DNA from: JANSYP01 sp039184415 | GTDB lineage: Bacteria > Pseudomonadota > Alphaproteobacteria > Rhodobacterales > Rhodobacteraceae | Direction of reading: 5' to 3' | DNA: 34,414 nt | Assembly: GCA_039184415.1 (NCBI GenBank) | Contig: JBCDBB010000018.1 | Coordinates: 1-34,414 of the forward strand | Part shown: positions 1-8,817 of the stretch, piece after piece | Layout: each line of letters opens with the position of its first letter | Position numbering within the stretch: position 1 is the first letter of the stretch | Notes under the pieces: generated by a model | The model's input: only the letters and a program-made list of their open reading frames with translations | Told to the model about the DNA's origin: nothing | Databases searched by the model: none | Program-made: the position numbers and the translations under genes

Positions 1-376
1 CACTTGCTTCCTTGGCGCGATCGACGACGTGGTACTTGTCGTCGACGGCCCTGGCCCTCGCGACTCCGTCGCGTGCCGCGTTTCGAGCGGTCGAGACGAT
101 GCCGTACTTGTCGTCGGCCGCCCTCGCCGACTCGATCGCGCTCGACGTCGCCGCCGCCACGCGGTCCGTGGCGTGGTGCTTCCTGTTGAAGTCGGCCGCC
201 CCTTTCGCGGCCCCGGCCACGCGCCCCATCAGCCCGATGTCGCCCGCGCCATAGACGAGGCGGCACCCCGCTTCGGCGATCAAACGTCCCAAGTCCTCTG
301 CGGCCGTAGCAAAGGCCGGGTCGGTCCCGTCGCGTGCGCCGCAATAGACGCAAATACTGTAATCTCCCGATTTCAT
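1..376 (-). CDS. LOG-family (TIGR00730-like) N-terminus fused in frame to 24-residue repeats; 3' end outside window
   Basis: The reading frame starts at the ATG at 376-374 and stays open to the window edge (125 codons). Residues 8-60 match the start of LOG-family Rossmann proteins (cytokinin riboside 5'-monophosphate phosphoribohydrolase-like): ICVYCGARDGTDPAF, then LVYGAGDIGLMGRVA. After about residue 60 the family sequence stops. The expected continuation, including the PGGxGTxxE nucleotide-binding motif normally near residue 100, is absent. It is replaced by Ala/Arg/Asp-rich helical sequence with an exact 24-residue period: Lys66, Lys90 and Lys114 each sit in an [N/D]-[R/D]-K-[H/Y] motif. 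The repeat part uses AGG for Arg at least four times, unlike its neighbours. The other two frames do not restore the LOG sequence, so a simple frameshift does not explain the change. The domain call is firm for residues 1-60; enzymatic function is doubtful. Confidence 0.72.
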   Translation of the reverse strand, partial: MKSGDYSICVYCGARDGTDPAFATAAEDLGRLIAEAGCRLVYGAGDIGLMGRVAGAAKGAADFNRKHHATDRVAAATSSAIESARAADDKYGIVSTARNAARDGVARARAVDDKYHVVDRAKEAS

Positions 377-465
377 GGTGTTTTTTGTCCCGTTTTTGAC
401 CGTTTGGGTGCGTCCTGCTATAAACTCGCATCGGGCGACAGGTCCAGAGACCAGCGGAGGCACGT

Positions 466-1605
466 GTGGGCACACTCAAGGTGAGCCTTCTCATTCTGAC
501 CGGACTGGCTGTCCTTGGTGGCGGCGCAGCATTGCTGCGCGATGGCGGTTTCGACCGCCTGCCCGAACTGGTCGATATCGCTCAGCCGCCCGCGCCGGCA
601 GAGGCGCCGGTCCCGGCCGAACCGGTGGCTTCGGAGCAGGTCGCGCCGGTCGCCGAGAGCGCTGCAACAGACGAAGCCGCGGCCGGTTCCGCGGCACCGG
701 CGATCGACGTTGTGCGGTTTCAGCCCGACGGCGCGACGCTCGTTAGCGGCACGGGCACCCCGGGCGCTACGGTCGAGATTCTGGTGGACGGCAGCCCCGT
801 CTGGTCCGGCGCGGCCGATCCCAGCGGGGAGTTTGTCGCCTTTGTCGATTTGCCGGCAAGCGCGGATGCGCGAACCGTCTGGCTGCGGAGCGATGACGGA
901 AGTGGAGCTCTGCAATCGTCCGAGGCCAGCGTTGTGCTTGCCCCATCTCCTGAGACCCCAACGGCGGTGTTGGCGGACGGATCTGAAAGCAGCGAACCCG
1001 AGGTCGCCTTGGGCCAAACCGCGTCCGAAGACAGCGCTGTTCTGCAAGCCCCGGCGTTGGAGAGCGATCCGGAGGGTGTGCGCCCGCTTGCTCCGGCCCC
1101 CGTCGACCCCGATCAGGGGCTTGCGCTGGACACCGTCCGGTACGGTGCGGACGGCGAGGTGATCCTGGCGGGTCGGTCCGATGCCGCCGAGAGCGACCTT
1201 TCGATCTATCTCGACGGACAGATCGCGGCGCGGGCGCGGACAACCGGACAAGGCGACTGGCAGGCTGTCCTTGCCGATGTGCCAAGCGGCCTTTACCGGC
1301 TGCGCGCGGATCTGACCGACAGGCAGGGCCGGGTGGCGGGCCGGGTGGATCTGCCATTTCGCCGCGAGTCTCCGGCAGTGGTCGAGGCCGCTCGGGTCGC
1401 AGCCAGCGATGCCGATCAGTCCGCGGCGCTCCTCACCGTGCAGCCGGGCTATTCGCTCTGGGCGATCGCGCGGGACCGGTATGGCGACGGATTTCAGTAT
1501 GTCGCGGTCTATGAAGCCAATGCCGATGCGATTGCGGATCCCGACTTGATCTACCCCGGACAGGTCCTTACCTTGCCTGCCGGACCCGCAACTCCTACCG
1601 ATTGA
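466..1605 (+). CDS. LysM-domain envelope protein with Ig-like repeats
   Basis: This 379-residue protein starts at GTG 466, with GGAGG at 456-460 five bases upstream. It opens with one hydrophobic segment (about residues 5-24) that should anchor it in the inner membrane or act as an uncleaved signal. An Ala/Pro/Glu-rich linker follows, then two related beta-rich Ig-like units (about 75-155 and 215-295, each with a DGATLVSG- or DGEVILAG-like opening). A C-terminal LysM module at about 322-371 has YSLWAIARDRYGDG and the closing IYPGQVLTLP. LysM modules bind the glycan of peptidoglycan, so the protein probably sits in the periplasm on the cell wall. The architecture is common in Rhodobacteraceae; the exact role is unknown. 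It is followed by the ABC exporter gene after 84 bases. Confidence 0.85.
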   Translation: MGTLKVSLLILTGLAVLGGGAALLRDGGFDRLPELVDIAQPPAPAEAPVPAEPVASEQVAPVAESAATDEAAAGSAAPAIDVVRFQPDGATLVSGTGTPGATVEILVDGSPVWSGAADPSGEFVAFVDLPASADARTVWLRSDDGSGALQSSEASVVLAPSPETPTAVLADGSESSEPEVALGQTASEDSAVLQAPALESDPEGVRPLAPAPVDPDQGLALDTVRYGADGEVILAGRSDAAESDLSIYLDGQIAARARTTGQGDWQAVLADVPSGLYRLRADLTDRQGRVAGRVDLPFRRESPAVVEAARVAASDADQSAALLTVQPGYSLWAIARDRYGDGFQYVAVYEANADAIADPDLIYPGQVLTLPAGPATPTD

Positions 1606-1689
1606 TACACGAAGACTGCCACTGGCCGCGCCGCCGTGACAGGGCGGGGCGGCGTGCTATGTGACGAAGGCGCCATCTGAAAGGCTTCC

Positions 1690-3561
1690 ATGGTCGCCCA
1701 GGACATTCCCCAGGATCGCTCGGCCGGACCCCGCCGGCCGCCCACGGCTGTACCGGGCGAGGCGCCGGCGCTTTCGATCATACGCCGCGTTGCGCCCTAT
1801 CTCTGGCCCGCAGGCAGCGTCGAGATGCGCGTACGCGTTGTCGCCGCCATCGCCGTTCTGGTGGTGGCCAAGCTGATCGCGGTGGCCACCCCCTATTTCT
1901 ACAAGGGTGCGGTCGACGCACTGTCGGGCGAGGCCGCGAAAGACCCGACGTGGATGCTGGCGGCGGGCGCGGTCGGTTTGACGGTAGCTTACGGCGGGGC
2001 CCGAGTGCTCAATGTCGGTTTTCAGCAGCTTCGCGATGTGATCTTTGCCAAGGTCGGCCAGCGCGCGCTGCGGTCCGTGGCGCTGGACACCTTCACCCAT
2101 ATCCACCGCATGTCACTGCGATACCATATCACGCGCAAAACGGGCGGACTCAGCCGGATCATGGAACGCGGCGTCAAGGGCGTATCCTTTCTGCTGCGGT
2201 TCCTTCTCTTTTCCATCGGCCCGCTGCTGCTGGAGCTGATCTTGATCGCGGCGGTGCTGACGACGCTTTTCGACGTCTGGTATCTTGTGATGGTCGTCGT
2301 CACCATCGCCGCCTACGTGACATTCACCTTCAAGGTCACCGAGTGGCGCGTCGGATTCCGGCGCGAGATGAATGCCCAGGATACCGAGGCCAACCAGAAG
2401 GCCATCGACAGCCTTCTGAATTTCGAGACGGTGAAGTATTTCGGTGCGGAGACGCGCGAGGCTTCCAGCTATGACCTCTCCATGGCAGGATATGAGAGCG
2501 CGGCGCTCCGGACCTCCTATTCGCTCTCGGCGCTGAATTTCGGCCAGAGCCTCATCATCACCGCCGGACTTGTGATTGTTATGGTCATGGCGGCCTACGG
2601 CGTCCAACGGGGCGACATGACCGTGGGCGATTTCGTGATGGTGAACGCCTATATGATCCAAATCACCATGCCGCTGAATTTCCTCGGCACAGTCTATCGC
2701 GAGATCCGCCAGGCGCTGGTCGATATGGCCGAGATGTTCGATCTGCTCGATCAGCCGGTGGAGATCGCCGACCGTCCAGGCGCGCCCGATCTGAATGTCT
2801 CCGGAGGACGTGTGAGTTTTCGCGATGTGTCCTTCGGGTATGATCCGGCGCGGCCGATCCTCAAGGGCGTGAGTTTCGAGGTGCCGCCCGGCGGCTCGCT
2901 CGCCATCGTCGGGCCATCGGGCGCGGGGAAGTCGACCATCGGGCGACTGCTATTTCGCTTCTATGACGTCACCGGCGGCGCTGTGGAGATCGATGGTCAG
3001 GATGTCCGCGACATCACGCAGGACAGTCTGCATGAGGCCATCGGTATCGTTCCCCAGGACACGGTGCTCTTCAATGACAGCCTTCACTACAATATCGCGT
3101 ATGGGCGTCCCGACGCGACCCAGGCCGAGATCGAGGCCGCGGCGCGTGCCGCACAGCTCCACACCTTCGTTTCGCATTTGCCCGAAGGCTATGACACGCA
3201 AGTTGGTGAGCGCGGACTGAAGCTGTCGGGGGGCGAGAAACAGCGCGTCGGCATCGCGCGGACGCTTCTCAAGAACCCGCCGATTGTTCTGTTGGATGAG
3301 GCGACCAGCGCCCTCGACAGCGAGACAGAGCGCGAGATCCAGGGTGCGCTCAGGGCGATGGGGCGGGGGCGCAGCGTGCTGATGATTGCCCACCGCCTGT
3401 CGACCATCGTTGATGCCGACCGTATCATCGTTCTCGAGGCCGGCCGGATCGCGGAAAGCGGAACGCATGAGGAACTGCTGGCCGCAGGCGGGCGCTACAC
3501 CGAGCTCTGGCGCGCACAGGCAGCGGGTGCAAACTCGACGGATCTCGATCCCTTCGGTTAA
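1690..3561 (+). CDS. Atm1-type ABC exporter (fused permease and ATPase)
   Basis: The protein has 623 residues, the usual length for a half-transporter that works as a homodimer in the inner membrane. About residues 35-330 form a six-helix exporter domain with the Atm1-like patches GGLSRIMERGVKGVSF and NFETVKYFGAE. The C-terminal ATPase has Walker A GPSGAGKST (about 408-416), signature LSGGEKQR (about 512), Walker B IVLLDEATSALD (about 534) and the switch histidine in IAHRLST (about 567). Known Atm1/HMT1 proteins export glutathione-linked sulfur or metal compounds and help iron-sulfur and heavy-metal homeostasis. That role is inferred from family similarity. ATG 1690 is preceded by AAAGG at five bases. 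It may be co-transcribed with the LysM gene upstream. Confidence 0.9.
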   Translation: MVAQDIPQDRSAGPRRPPTAVPGEAPALSIIRRVAPYLWPAGSVEMRVRVVAAIAVLVVAKLIAVATPYFYKGAVDALSGEAAKDPTWMLAAGAVGLTVAYGGARVLNVGFQQLRDVIFAKVGQRALRSVALDTFTHIHRMSLRYHITRKTGGLSRIMERGVKGVSFLLRFLLFSIGPLLLELILIAAVLTTLFDVWYLVMVVVTIAAYVTFTFKVTEWRVGFRREMNAQDTEANQKAIDSLLNFETVKYFGAETREASSYDLSMAGYESAALRTSYSLSALNFGQSLIITAGLVIVMVMAAYGVQRGDMTVGDFVMVNAYMIQITMPLNFLGTVYREIRQALVDMAEMFDLLDQPVEIADRPGAPDLNVSGGRVSFRDVSFGYDPARPILKGVSFEVPPGGSLAIVGPSGAGKSTIGRLLFRFYDVTGGAVEIDGQDVRDITQDSLHEAIGIVPQDTVLFNDSLHYNIAYGRPDATQAEIEAAARAAQLHTFVSHLPEGYDTQVGERGLKLSGGEKQRVGIARTLLKNPPIVLLDEATSALDSETEREIQGALRAMGRGRSVLMIAHRLSTIVDADRIIVLEAGRIAESGTHEELLAAGGRYTELWRAQAAGANSTDLDPFG

Positions 3562-3935
3562 CCGCTCCCCAACCCTTGTCGTGACGGTCGTTGTGTGCCG
3601 CGTCGGCCGGACCTGTTTCGGGTATTGCGACTGACAGGGAGTTGTCACACCGACACAGGTTTCGGCGCTATTGCATCACTCGACTGAGGTGCACCTATTG
3701 CTCGGAACTCCGAAGCTCAGGTGACGCCGGAAGATCTGACCGCGTCTAGCTTGGCGATCGGTTCGATGCCCATGGCGGCGTCGGGGCGACGATGTTCGGT
3801 TCGTCGGCGCAGACCAGTGGCTACGGGCACTGCGATGCCCATCCGGACACGTAGCATGTGTTCCCGCCAGTTTTCTGGACGCCCGACACATACACAGCCG
3901 GACCATGTCTACGGTCTGATGCGGACCGGGCGTGC
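3562..3935. other. 374-base intergenic stretch without a convincing gene
   Basis: This lies between the convergent ends of the Atm1-type exporter (plus) and the RND permease (minus). Reading frames here are shadows or run out of the permease gene. The translations show no family motif, and I found no strong Shine-Dalgarno/ATG pair. No clear hairpin plus T-run terminator was seen for either gene. The stretch could be a decayed gene remnant, but nothing recognisable supports that. Confidence 0.5.
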
Positions 3936-6900
3936 CTATTCCGCCGCTTGCAAGGGGGCCGGCCGTTTGGAGCCCGCCGGTGCGTCGTCCCAGATGATCT
4001 CGGGCGCGCGCAGTTTCCGGGCCTGCCTGCGCAGCACCCAGTCCTTCGCGGCGCGCGACGACCGTCCCGCCGTCACCCGGGCAAAGAGCTGTCCCAAAGC
4101 GACCACATAGGTCGCAGCCCAGGCGCGCAGCGCCAGCATCGAGGGCGTAAAGATCAGCGTCAGCATCGTCGCGATCCCCAGTCCGAACACCACCGCCGTT
4201 GCGAGCTGCTTCCACCAGAGAGCTGTCGGACTGTCGATGCTCGCTCCGCCGCCGATGAAATCAAGGCTCAGCCCGAACATCATCGGGGTAAGGCCTGCCA
4301 TGGTCGTCAGCGATGTCAGCAGAACGGGGCGGATCCGGGCCTCCGCGGTGCGGGTGATCGCCTCAATCCGCGGCATGTAGCGACTGTATTCCTGGTAGGT
4401 GTCGATCAGCACGATATTGTTGTTCACCACGATCCCCGCCAGCGCGACGATCCCGGTACCGGTCATGATGATGGAAAACGGCTGGTTCATCACCAGCATC
4501 CCGATCAGGACGCCAGTCGTCGACAGCACCACCGCCAGCAGCACCAGCGTGGCGTTGTAGAAGCTGTTGAACTGCGCCAAGAGGATGATGAACATCAGGC
4601 CGAGCGCGCCCGCAAAGGCCGACGACAGGAATGCCTGGCTCTCAGCCTGATCCTCCTGATCCCCGGTCCATTGCCAGTCGACGCCCATGGGCAGAGGCTG
4701 CTCGGCCTCAAGCCAGTCAGTGAGCAGCGTGATCCGCTCGGTCGGGGTCATCGGGGCACCGGCGTCATTGCGTAGACCCGGTGTCACATCGGCCTTCACG
4801 TCGAAGAACCGGCTTTGATCGATACGGTCAATCTGGCCCAGTTTCGGCACCGGCCGAAGCGAGATGAAGTTCGACATCGGCACCAGACCGTCGCGCGTGC
4901 GTACCTTGAGCGTGTTCAGTGTTGCCAGTACGCGGTCCTCGGGCGGGAAGCGGACCCGGATGTCGATCTCTTCGTCAGAGCTGTCGACGCGCATCGTGTC
5001 GAGCAGGATCCCGCGGGTCACAAGCTGCACCATGGCGCCCACGGTGGCCACGTCCGCGCCGTAGCGCCCGGCGCGCTCGACATCGACATCGATCTGGAAA
5101 TCGATCCCGGGCAGCGGCAGCGTGTCCTCGATGTCGATCAGCCCGTCGGTTCCCTCGAACCTCTCGCGTACGATCTCGACGCCTTCGCGCAGGGCCTCGA
5201 AATCGTCCCCCTTCAGGCGCAGCTGGACCGGTTTTCCTTCGCCCGGACCGCCCGCAAGATTGAGGGTTTCAGTGAAAATCCCCGGGATCAGGTCCAGCTT
5301 TTCCTGCAGACGGGCGAGCACGGCGTCTCCGTCATAGTAGGGATCGACGACTTCGTGCAGAAACAGCGTTTCCCAAAACCCGCCTTCGTTCGGGACGCGA
5401 GGCCGGTCGCGCCAGGGAGTCGTTTCGATCTGAACCTGGCCTATGGTATCGACCGGGCTTCCCCCTCCGCCCATGTCGGAGTTCAGGCCGCCCACGCCGG
5501 CAAAGGCAAAAGCGCTCGAGATGCCATCGGTCGACAGGACAGCGTCCTCGACCTGTTTGACGAGCGCGTCCTTGTCATCGAGCGACAGGTTGCCCTTGGC
5601 GCGGACATAGATGATCGCCTGTTCCGGTTCGTTCTCGACGAAAAACTCCACACCGTTGTTGTTCTGCGCGTAGACCATGAAAGTCGCCACCACGAGGCCT
5701 GCCACAAGCCCGATAGCGACGATGGGCATGAGCGGGTTGCCGGTGATGAAGGCGATGAAATGGCCGAACGGGGTGCGGCGGTACCCTGCGCGGATGCGGC
5801 GTGGGCGCGGTTTGCCTCGCAGCGACCCCACGGCGATGGATGTCGCGAAAGAGGCCAGAACAAAGAGGATCGCGCCTGGCCAGGCTGGTCGGCCCGACAG
5901 TCCCCAGCCCAGAGTCGTCACGGCCGCAAAGAACAGCACCGCAAGCGCGGCGGCGGCCAGGCCCAGACGCACCGGCAGGGCCATTTCGCGCAAGGCTGCA
6001 GAGGTGTTGTCAAAGCTGCGCGCCATGCGCCCCGTGACCCCGCCCATGACCGGCAGGTAGATCAGGGCCACAATGAGCGAGGCCGAGAGAACGAAAATGA
6101 GCGTGACCGGCAGCATCCCCATGAACTGTCCGGGAATGCCGGGCCAGAAGAGCATGGGCAGGAAGGCGCAGAGCGTCGTCGCCGTCGAAGAGATGATCGG
6201 CCAGAACATACGTTTGGCCGCTTCGCGATAGGCGCTCATCGGGCCCGAGCCTTCGCGGATGCGCCGATCGGCATACTCGACGACGACAATGGCGCCATCC
6301 ACCAGCATGCCCACCGACAGGATCAGCCCGAACATCACGATGTTGGAGATCGACACTCCCATTACGGCGAGAAACGCGAAACAGAGCAGGAAGGACGTCG
6401 GGATCGCAAACCCGACCAGCAGCGAAGGCCGAATGCCGAGCGAGGCCAGAACCACGATCATCACCAGGGCGATGGCGGTCAGAACCGACGACTCGAGCTG
6501 GCTGACCATGCTCTGGACGTTGAAGGACTGGTCATTGCTGGTCCCGACATGCACGGCATATTGTACATCCGACGGCCAGCTTGCGGCCTCGGACTGGACG
6601 ACCTCGCGCACCCGTTCCGCGGTATCGATCAGGTTGAAGCCCTTGCGTTTGACGACCTGCATTGCGACGGTCGGTTCTCCGTCGAACCGCGCAGTTCCCT
6701 GGCGATCCTCGAAGGTCAGCCGGATATCGGCCAGATCGTTCAGCGTCACGACGCGGTCGCCGTTGGCTTTCACCGGCAGCGTGAAGATGTCGGAGGTCAC
6801 GGTGAAGGATGCCGGGATCTTGACCGAAAACGCCCCCGAGGGGCTTTCCACCTCACCCGCGGCGATCAGCTGGTTGTTGTTGACGACCGCGTCGATCAGC

Positions 6901-7502
6901 TCGCTCGCCGTGATGTTGTAGGCTTCGAGCCGCAGAGGGTCGATCGTCACTTCGACCATTTCGTCGCGGTGACCTGCCAGGGGCGCTTCAAGCACCGCAT
7001 CGATGTTCTCAATATCGTCCTGCAGGTCCTTGGCGATCCGGATAAGTGTCCGCTCCGGGACATTGCCCGACATGTTCACGATGATGATCGGAAATTCCGA
7101 GAAGTTGATCTCGTTGATCGAGTACTTTTCGAAGCCGCTCGGAAAATTGCTTTCGGCGGTATTCATGGCGTCCCGGACATCGGCCATGATGCGGGTCTTG
7201 TCCCAGCCGAACTCGAACTCCAGCGCCACGCCCGCATAGCCTTCGGCAGCTGTCGCCTGCATGGATTTCAGTCCGTCGAGATCGGAAAGCTCCGTCTCCA
7301 TCGGTTTGACGAGCAGTTTCTCGCTGTCTTCTGCGGAAATACCGGGAAAGGGCACCGACACGAAAAGCGCCGGGATCTCGATATCCGGCTCGCCTTCCTT
7401 CGGAAGCTGCGTGTAGGCGACCCCGCCCACGATCAGCGAGAGCATGATGAAGGCGATGATCATGCGCGACCGTTCGGTCGCCCAATCCACCAGACCGGTC
7501 AT
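3936..7502 (-). CDS. RND efflux permease, HAE1/AcrB-like
   Basis: At 1188 residues this is longer than typical AcrB-type pumps (about 1030-1050). It starts with a membrane helix (about 13-32) and the family sequence TQLPKEGEPDIEIP. Helix 4 carries GMLVDGAIVVVEYADRR with Asp402; the second Asp of AcrB is Gly403 here. The helix-10 position that is Lys in AcrB lies in VVNNNIVLID (about 1025-1034). Two extra hydrophobic stretches at about 510-533 and 540-560 lie between helices 6 and 7, so 14 rather than 12 membrane helices are predicted. The pump should export drugs or metabolites by proton-motive force together with its adaptor, whose gene it overlaps by four bases (ATGA). An outer membrane channel gene is not in the window. 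Substrate unknown. Confidence 0.92.
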   Translation of the reverse strand: MTGLVDWATERSRMIIAFIMLSLIVGGVAYTQLPKEGEPDIEIPALFVSVPFPGISAEDSEKLLVKPMETELSDLDGLKSMQATAAEGYAGVALEFEFGWDKTRIMADVRDAMNTAESNFPSGFEKYSINEINFSEFPIIIVNMSGNVPERTLIRIAKDLQDDIENIDAVLEAPLAGHRDEMVEVTIDPLRLEAYNITASELIDAVVNNNQLIAAGEVESPSGAFSVKIPASFTVTSDIFTLPVKANGDRVVTLNDLADIRLTFEDRQGTARFDGEPTVAMQVVKRKGFNLIDTAERVREVVQSEAASWPSDVQYAVHVGTSNDQSFNVQSMVSQLESSVLTAIALVMIVVLASLGIRPSLLVGFAIPTSFLLCFAFLAVMGVSISNIVMFGLILSVGMLVDGAIVVVEYADRRIREGSGPMSAYREAAKRMFWPIISSTATTLCAFLPMLFWPGIPGQFMGMLPVTLIFVLSASLIVALIYLPVMGGVTGRMARSFDNTSAALREMALPVRLGLAAAALAVLFFAAVTTLGWGLSGRPAWPGAILFVLASFATSIAVGSLRGKPRPRRIRAGYRRTPFGHFIAFITGNPLMPIVAIGLVAGLVVATFMVYAQNNNGVEFFVENEPEQAIIYVRAKGNLSLDDKDALVKQVEDAVLSTDGISSAFAFAGVGGLNSDMGGGGSPVDTIGQVQIETTPWRDRPRVPNEGGFWETLFLHEVVDPYYDGDAVLARLQEKLDLIPGIFTETLNLAGGPGEGKPVQLRLKGDDFEALREGVEIVRERFEGTDGLIDIEDTLPLPGIDFQIDVDVERAGRYGADVATVGAMVQLVTRGILLDTMRVDSSDEEIDIRVRFPPEDRVLATLNTLKVRTRDGLVPMSNFISLRPVPKLGQIDRIDQSRFFDVKADVTPGLRNDAGAPMTPTERITLLTDWLEAEQPLPMGVDWQWTGDQEDQAESQAFLSSAFAGALGLMFIILLAQFNSFYNATLVLLAVVLSTTGVLIGMLVMNQPFSIIMTGTGIVALAGIVVNNNIVLIDTYQEYSRYMPRIEAITRTAEARIRPVLLTSLTTMAGLTPMMFGLSLDFIGGGASIDSPTALWWKQLATAVVFGLGIATMLTLIFTPSMLALRAWAATYVVALGQLFARVTAGRSSRAAKDWVLRRQARKLRAPEIIWDDAPAGSKRPAPLQAAE

Positions 7503-8608
7503 TCAATCGGCTCCCGAAGCGTGACCTGAACCGGAACACCGTTGATTACATATTCCTGCCCGGTGGTGATGATCGTTGCTTTCTCCGGCAGGCCCGTGAC
7601 CCAAATGCCCGTCGTCGTGTCCCGAACGATATCAATGGCCTGGAAGCCGACCTTCGCGCCGTCCACGACCGTGCGAAGCCCCATTGTACCCGCATTGTCG
7701 AGTGTCAGGGCAGACTGCGGAACAAGGTGCGCCAGAACTCCGGTGGAGGAGATCGCGATATCCGCCGATTGCCCGTCCCGGATCGACAGGTCGGGGTTGG
7801 GAACCTCGATCTCGACCTGGAAAGTACGGGTGTTGGGATCCGCCGAACGCGACAGGAAAGTCACCACACCCTCTACAGTGCGGCCTGTGGCCAATCGGCC
7901 TTGGGCAGTCGCGCCCAATTCGACCGCGCCGACCGAGGTCTCCGGCAAGAAACCGACGATCTTGATCGGGTCGAGTTGGATGATTGTCGCGCAGTGATCC
8001 CCGGGCTGCAGCAGACTGCCCAGCTCTGCGCTGTCGGATTCCAGCAGGCCGTCGAACGGAGCAGTAATCCGCAACCGCTCGATCTCGGTATTAGCAACGT
8101 CGACGAGTGCTTCTGCCGCCTGCAGCGCGGCACGTGCGGCAACCTTGCGGGTTTCCGAACCAAATCCCCCTTCCGCGAGGCGGTCTGCCGCGGTGTCTTC
8201 GATCCGCGCTTCGGCCAGCCGTGCCTCGGCTTCGGCCAGGGCTGCAGGCCGGGTGCCGGGTTCGATTTCGCACATGACGTCGCCTCGGGTGACGAAGGCT
8301 CCCTTGCGCAACGGCTCGGAAACCACCAGCCCAGAGATCTGCGACTTAACCTCGACCTGACGCGCGGCTTCGGTTTGTCCGCGCACGATCACGGCATTTT
8401 CAACCGGCCGTGCCGCAGACTCCATCGCAACCACGGAAATCGCGGCGAGCTCGGTATCGTCGGCCTCCGGTGTCGGCTGGTCTGATACAACCGCCGTTTC
8501 GCCATCGCGCGAGCCGTTGAGCGCCGTCGCAATCCTGTCGCGCTCGAAGACCAGCGCGTAAAGCAGCGCTGCCACAGCCAAGGCCATGAGGATTGGTATT
8601 GGTTTCAT
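7499..8608 (-). CDS. RND efflux periplasmic adaptor subunit (membrane fusion protein)
   Basis: I chose the ATG at 8608-8606, giving 369 residues, because the protein then begins directly with a membrane anchor (about residues 4-21). The frame stays open to a TTG at 8707, but that adds an uncharacteristic basic leader. After an acidic linker comes the lipoyl/barrel-sandwich half VKSQISGLVVSEPLRKG, an alpha-helical hairpin rich in Ala/Glu, and the second half RITAPFDGLLESDSAELG. A beta-barrel and a C-terminal membrane-proximal domain ending in VTLREPIE follow. Such adaptors trimerise in the periplasm and connect an RND pump to an outer membrane channel. The stop overlaps the permease start, so the two are translated as a coupled pair. 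The gene is divergent from the yfgM-like gene; the 209 bases between them should hold both promoters. Confidence 0.9.
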   Translation of the reverse strand: MKPIPILMALAVAALLYALVFERDRIATALNGSRDGETAVVSDQPTPEADDTELAAISVVAMESAARPVENAVIVRGQTEAARQVEVKSQISGLVVSEPLRKGAFVTRGDVMCEIEPGTRPAALAEAEARLAEARIEDTAADRLAEGGFGSETRKVAARAALQAAEALVDVANTEIERLRITAPFDGLLESDSAELGSLLQPGDHCATIIQLDPIKIVGFLPETSVGAVELGATAQGRLATGRTVEGVVTFLSRSADPNTRTFQVEIEVPNPDLSIRDGQSADIAISSTGVLAHLVPQSALTLDNAGTMGLRTVVDGAKVGFQAIDIVRDTTTGIWVTGLPEKATIITTGQEYVINGVPVQVTLREPIE

Positions 8609-8817
8609 CTTGTGCCGCTCGCAGTGTCTTGGCGTTGTCCAGCGGTCTGGCCGCCTAATTTGGTGAACCGCCCGGTTCAGAATAAGATGTCCAAGCGTCA
8701 TCTTCAAGCGCGGCTATGGGCCAGAGACTGCCGATGGACCATCTGTCTCAACGGCGGGTGGCCTTGGCAAACAATCCGGCTTCAAGCTAAGAGAGCGCGA
8801 CGTGCAGGGAGTCCCTC

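Noticed and set aside
4815..7529. A 904-codon open frame on the plus strand
   Set aside because: It is antisense to the RND permease. Its translation is His/Arg/Asp-rich with no domain, as expected of a shadow in GC-rich DNA.
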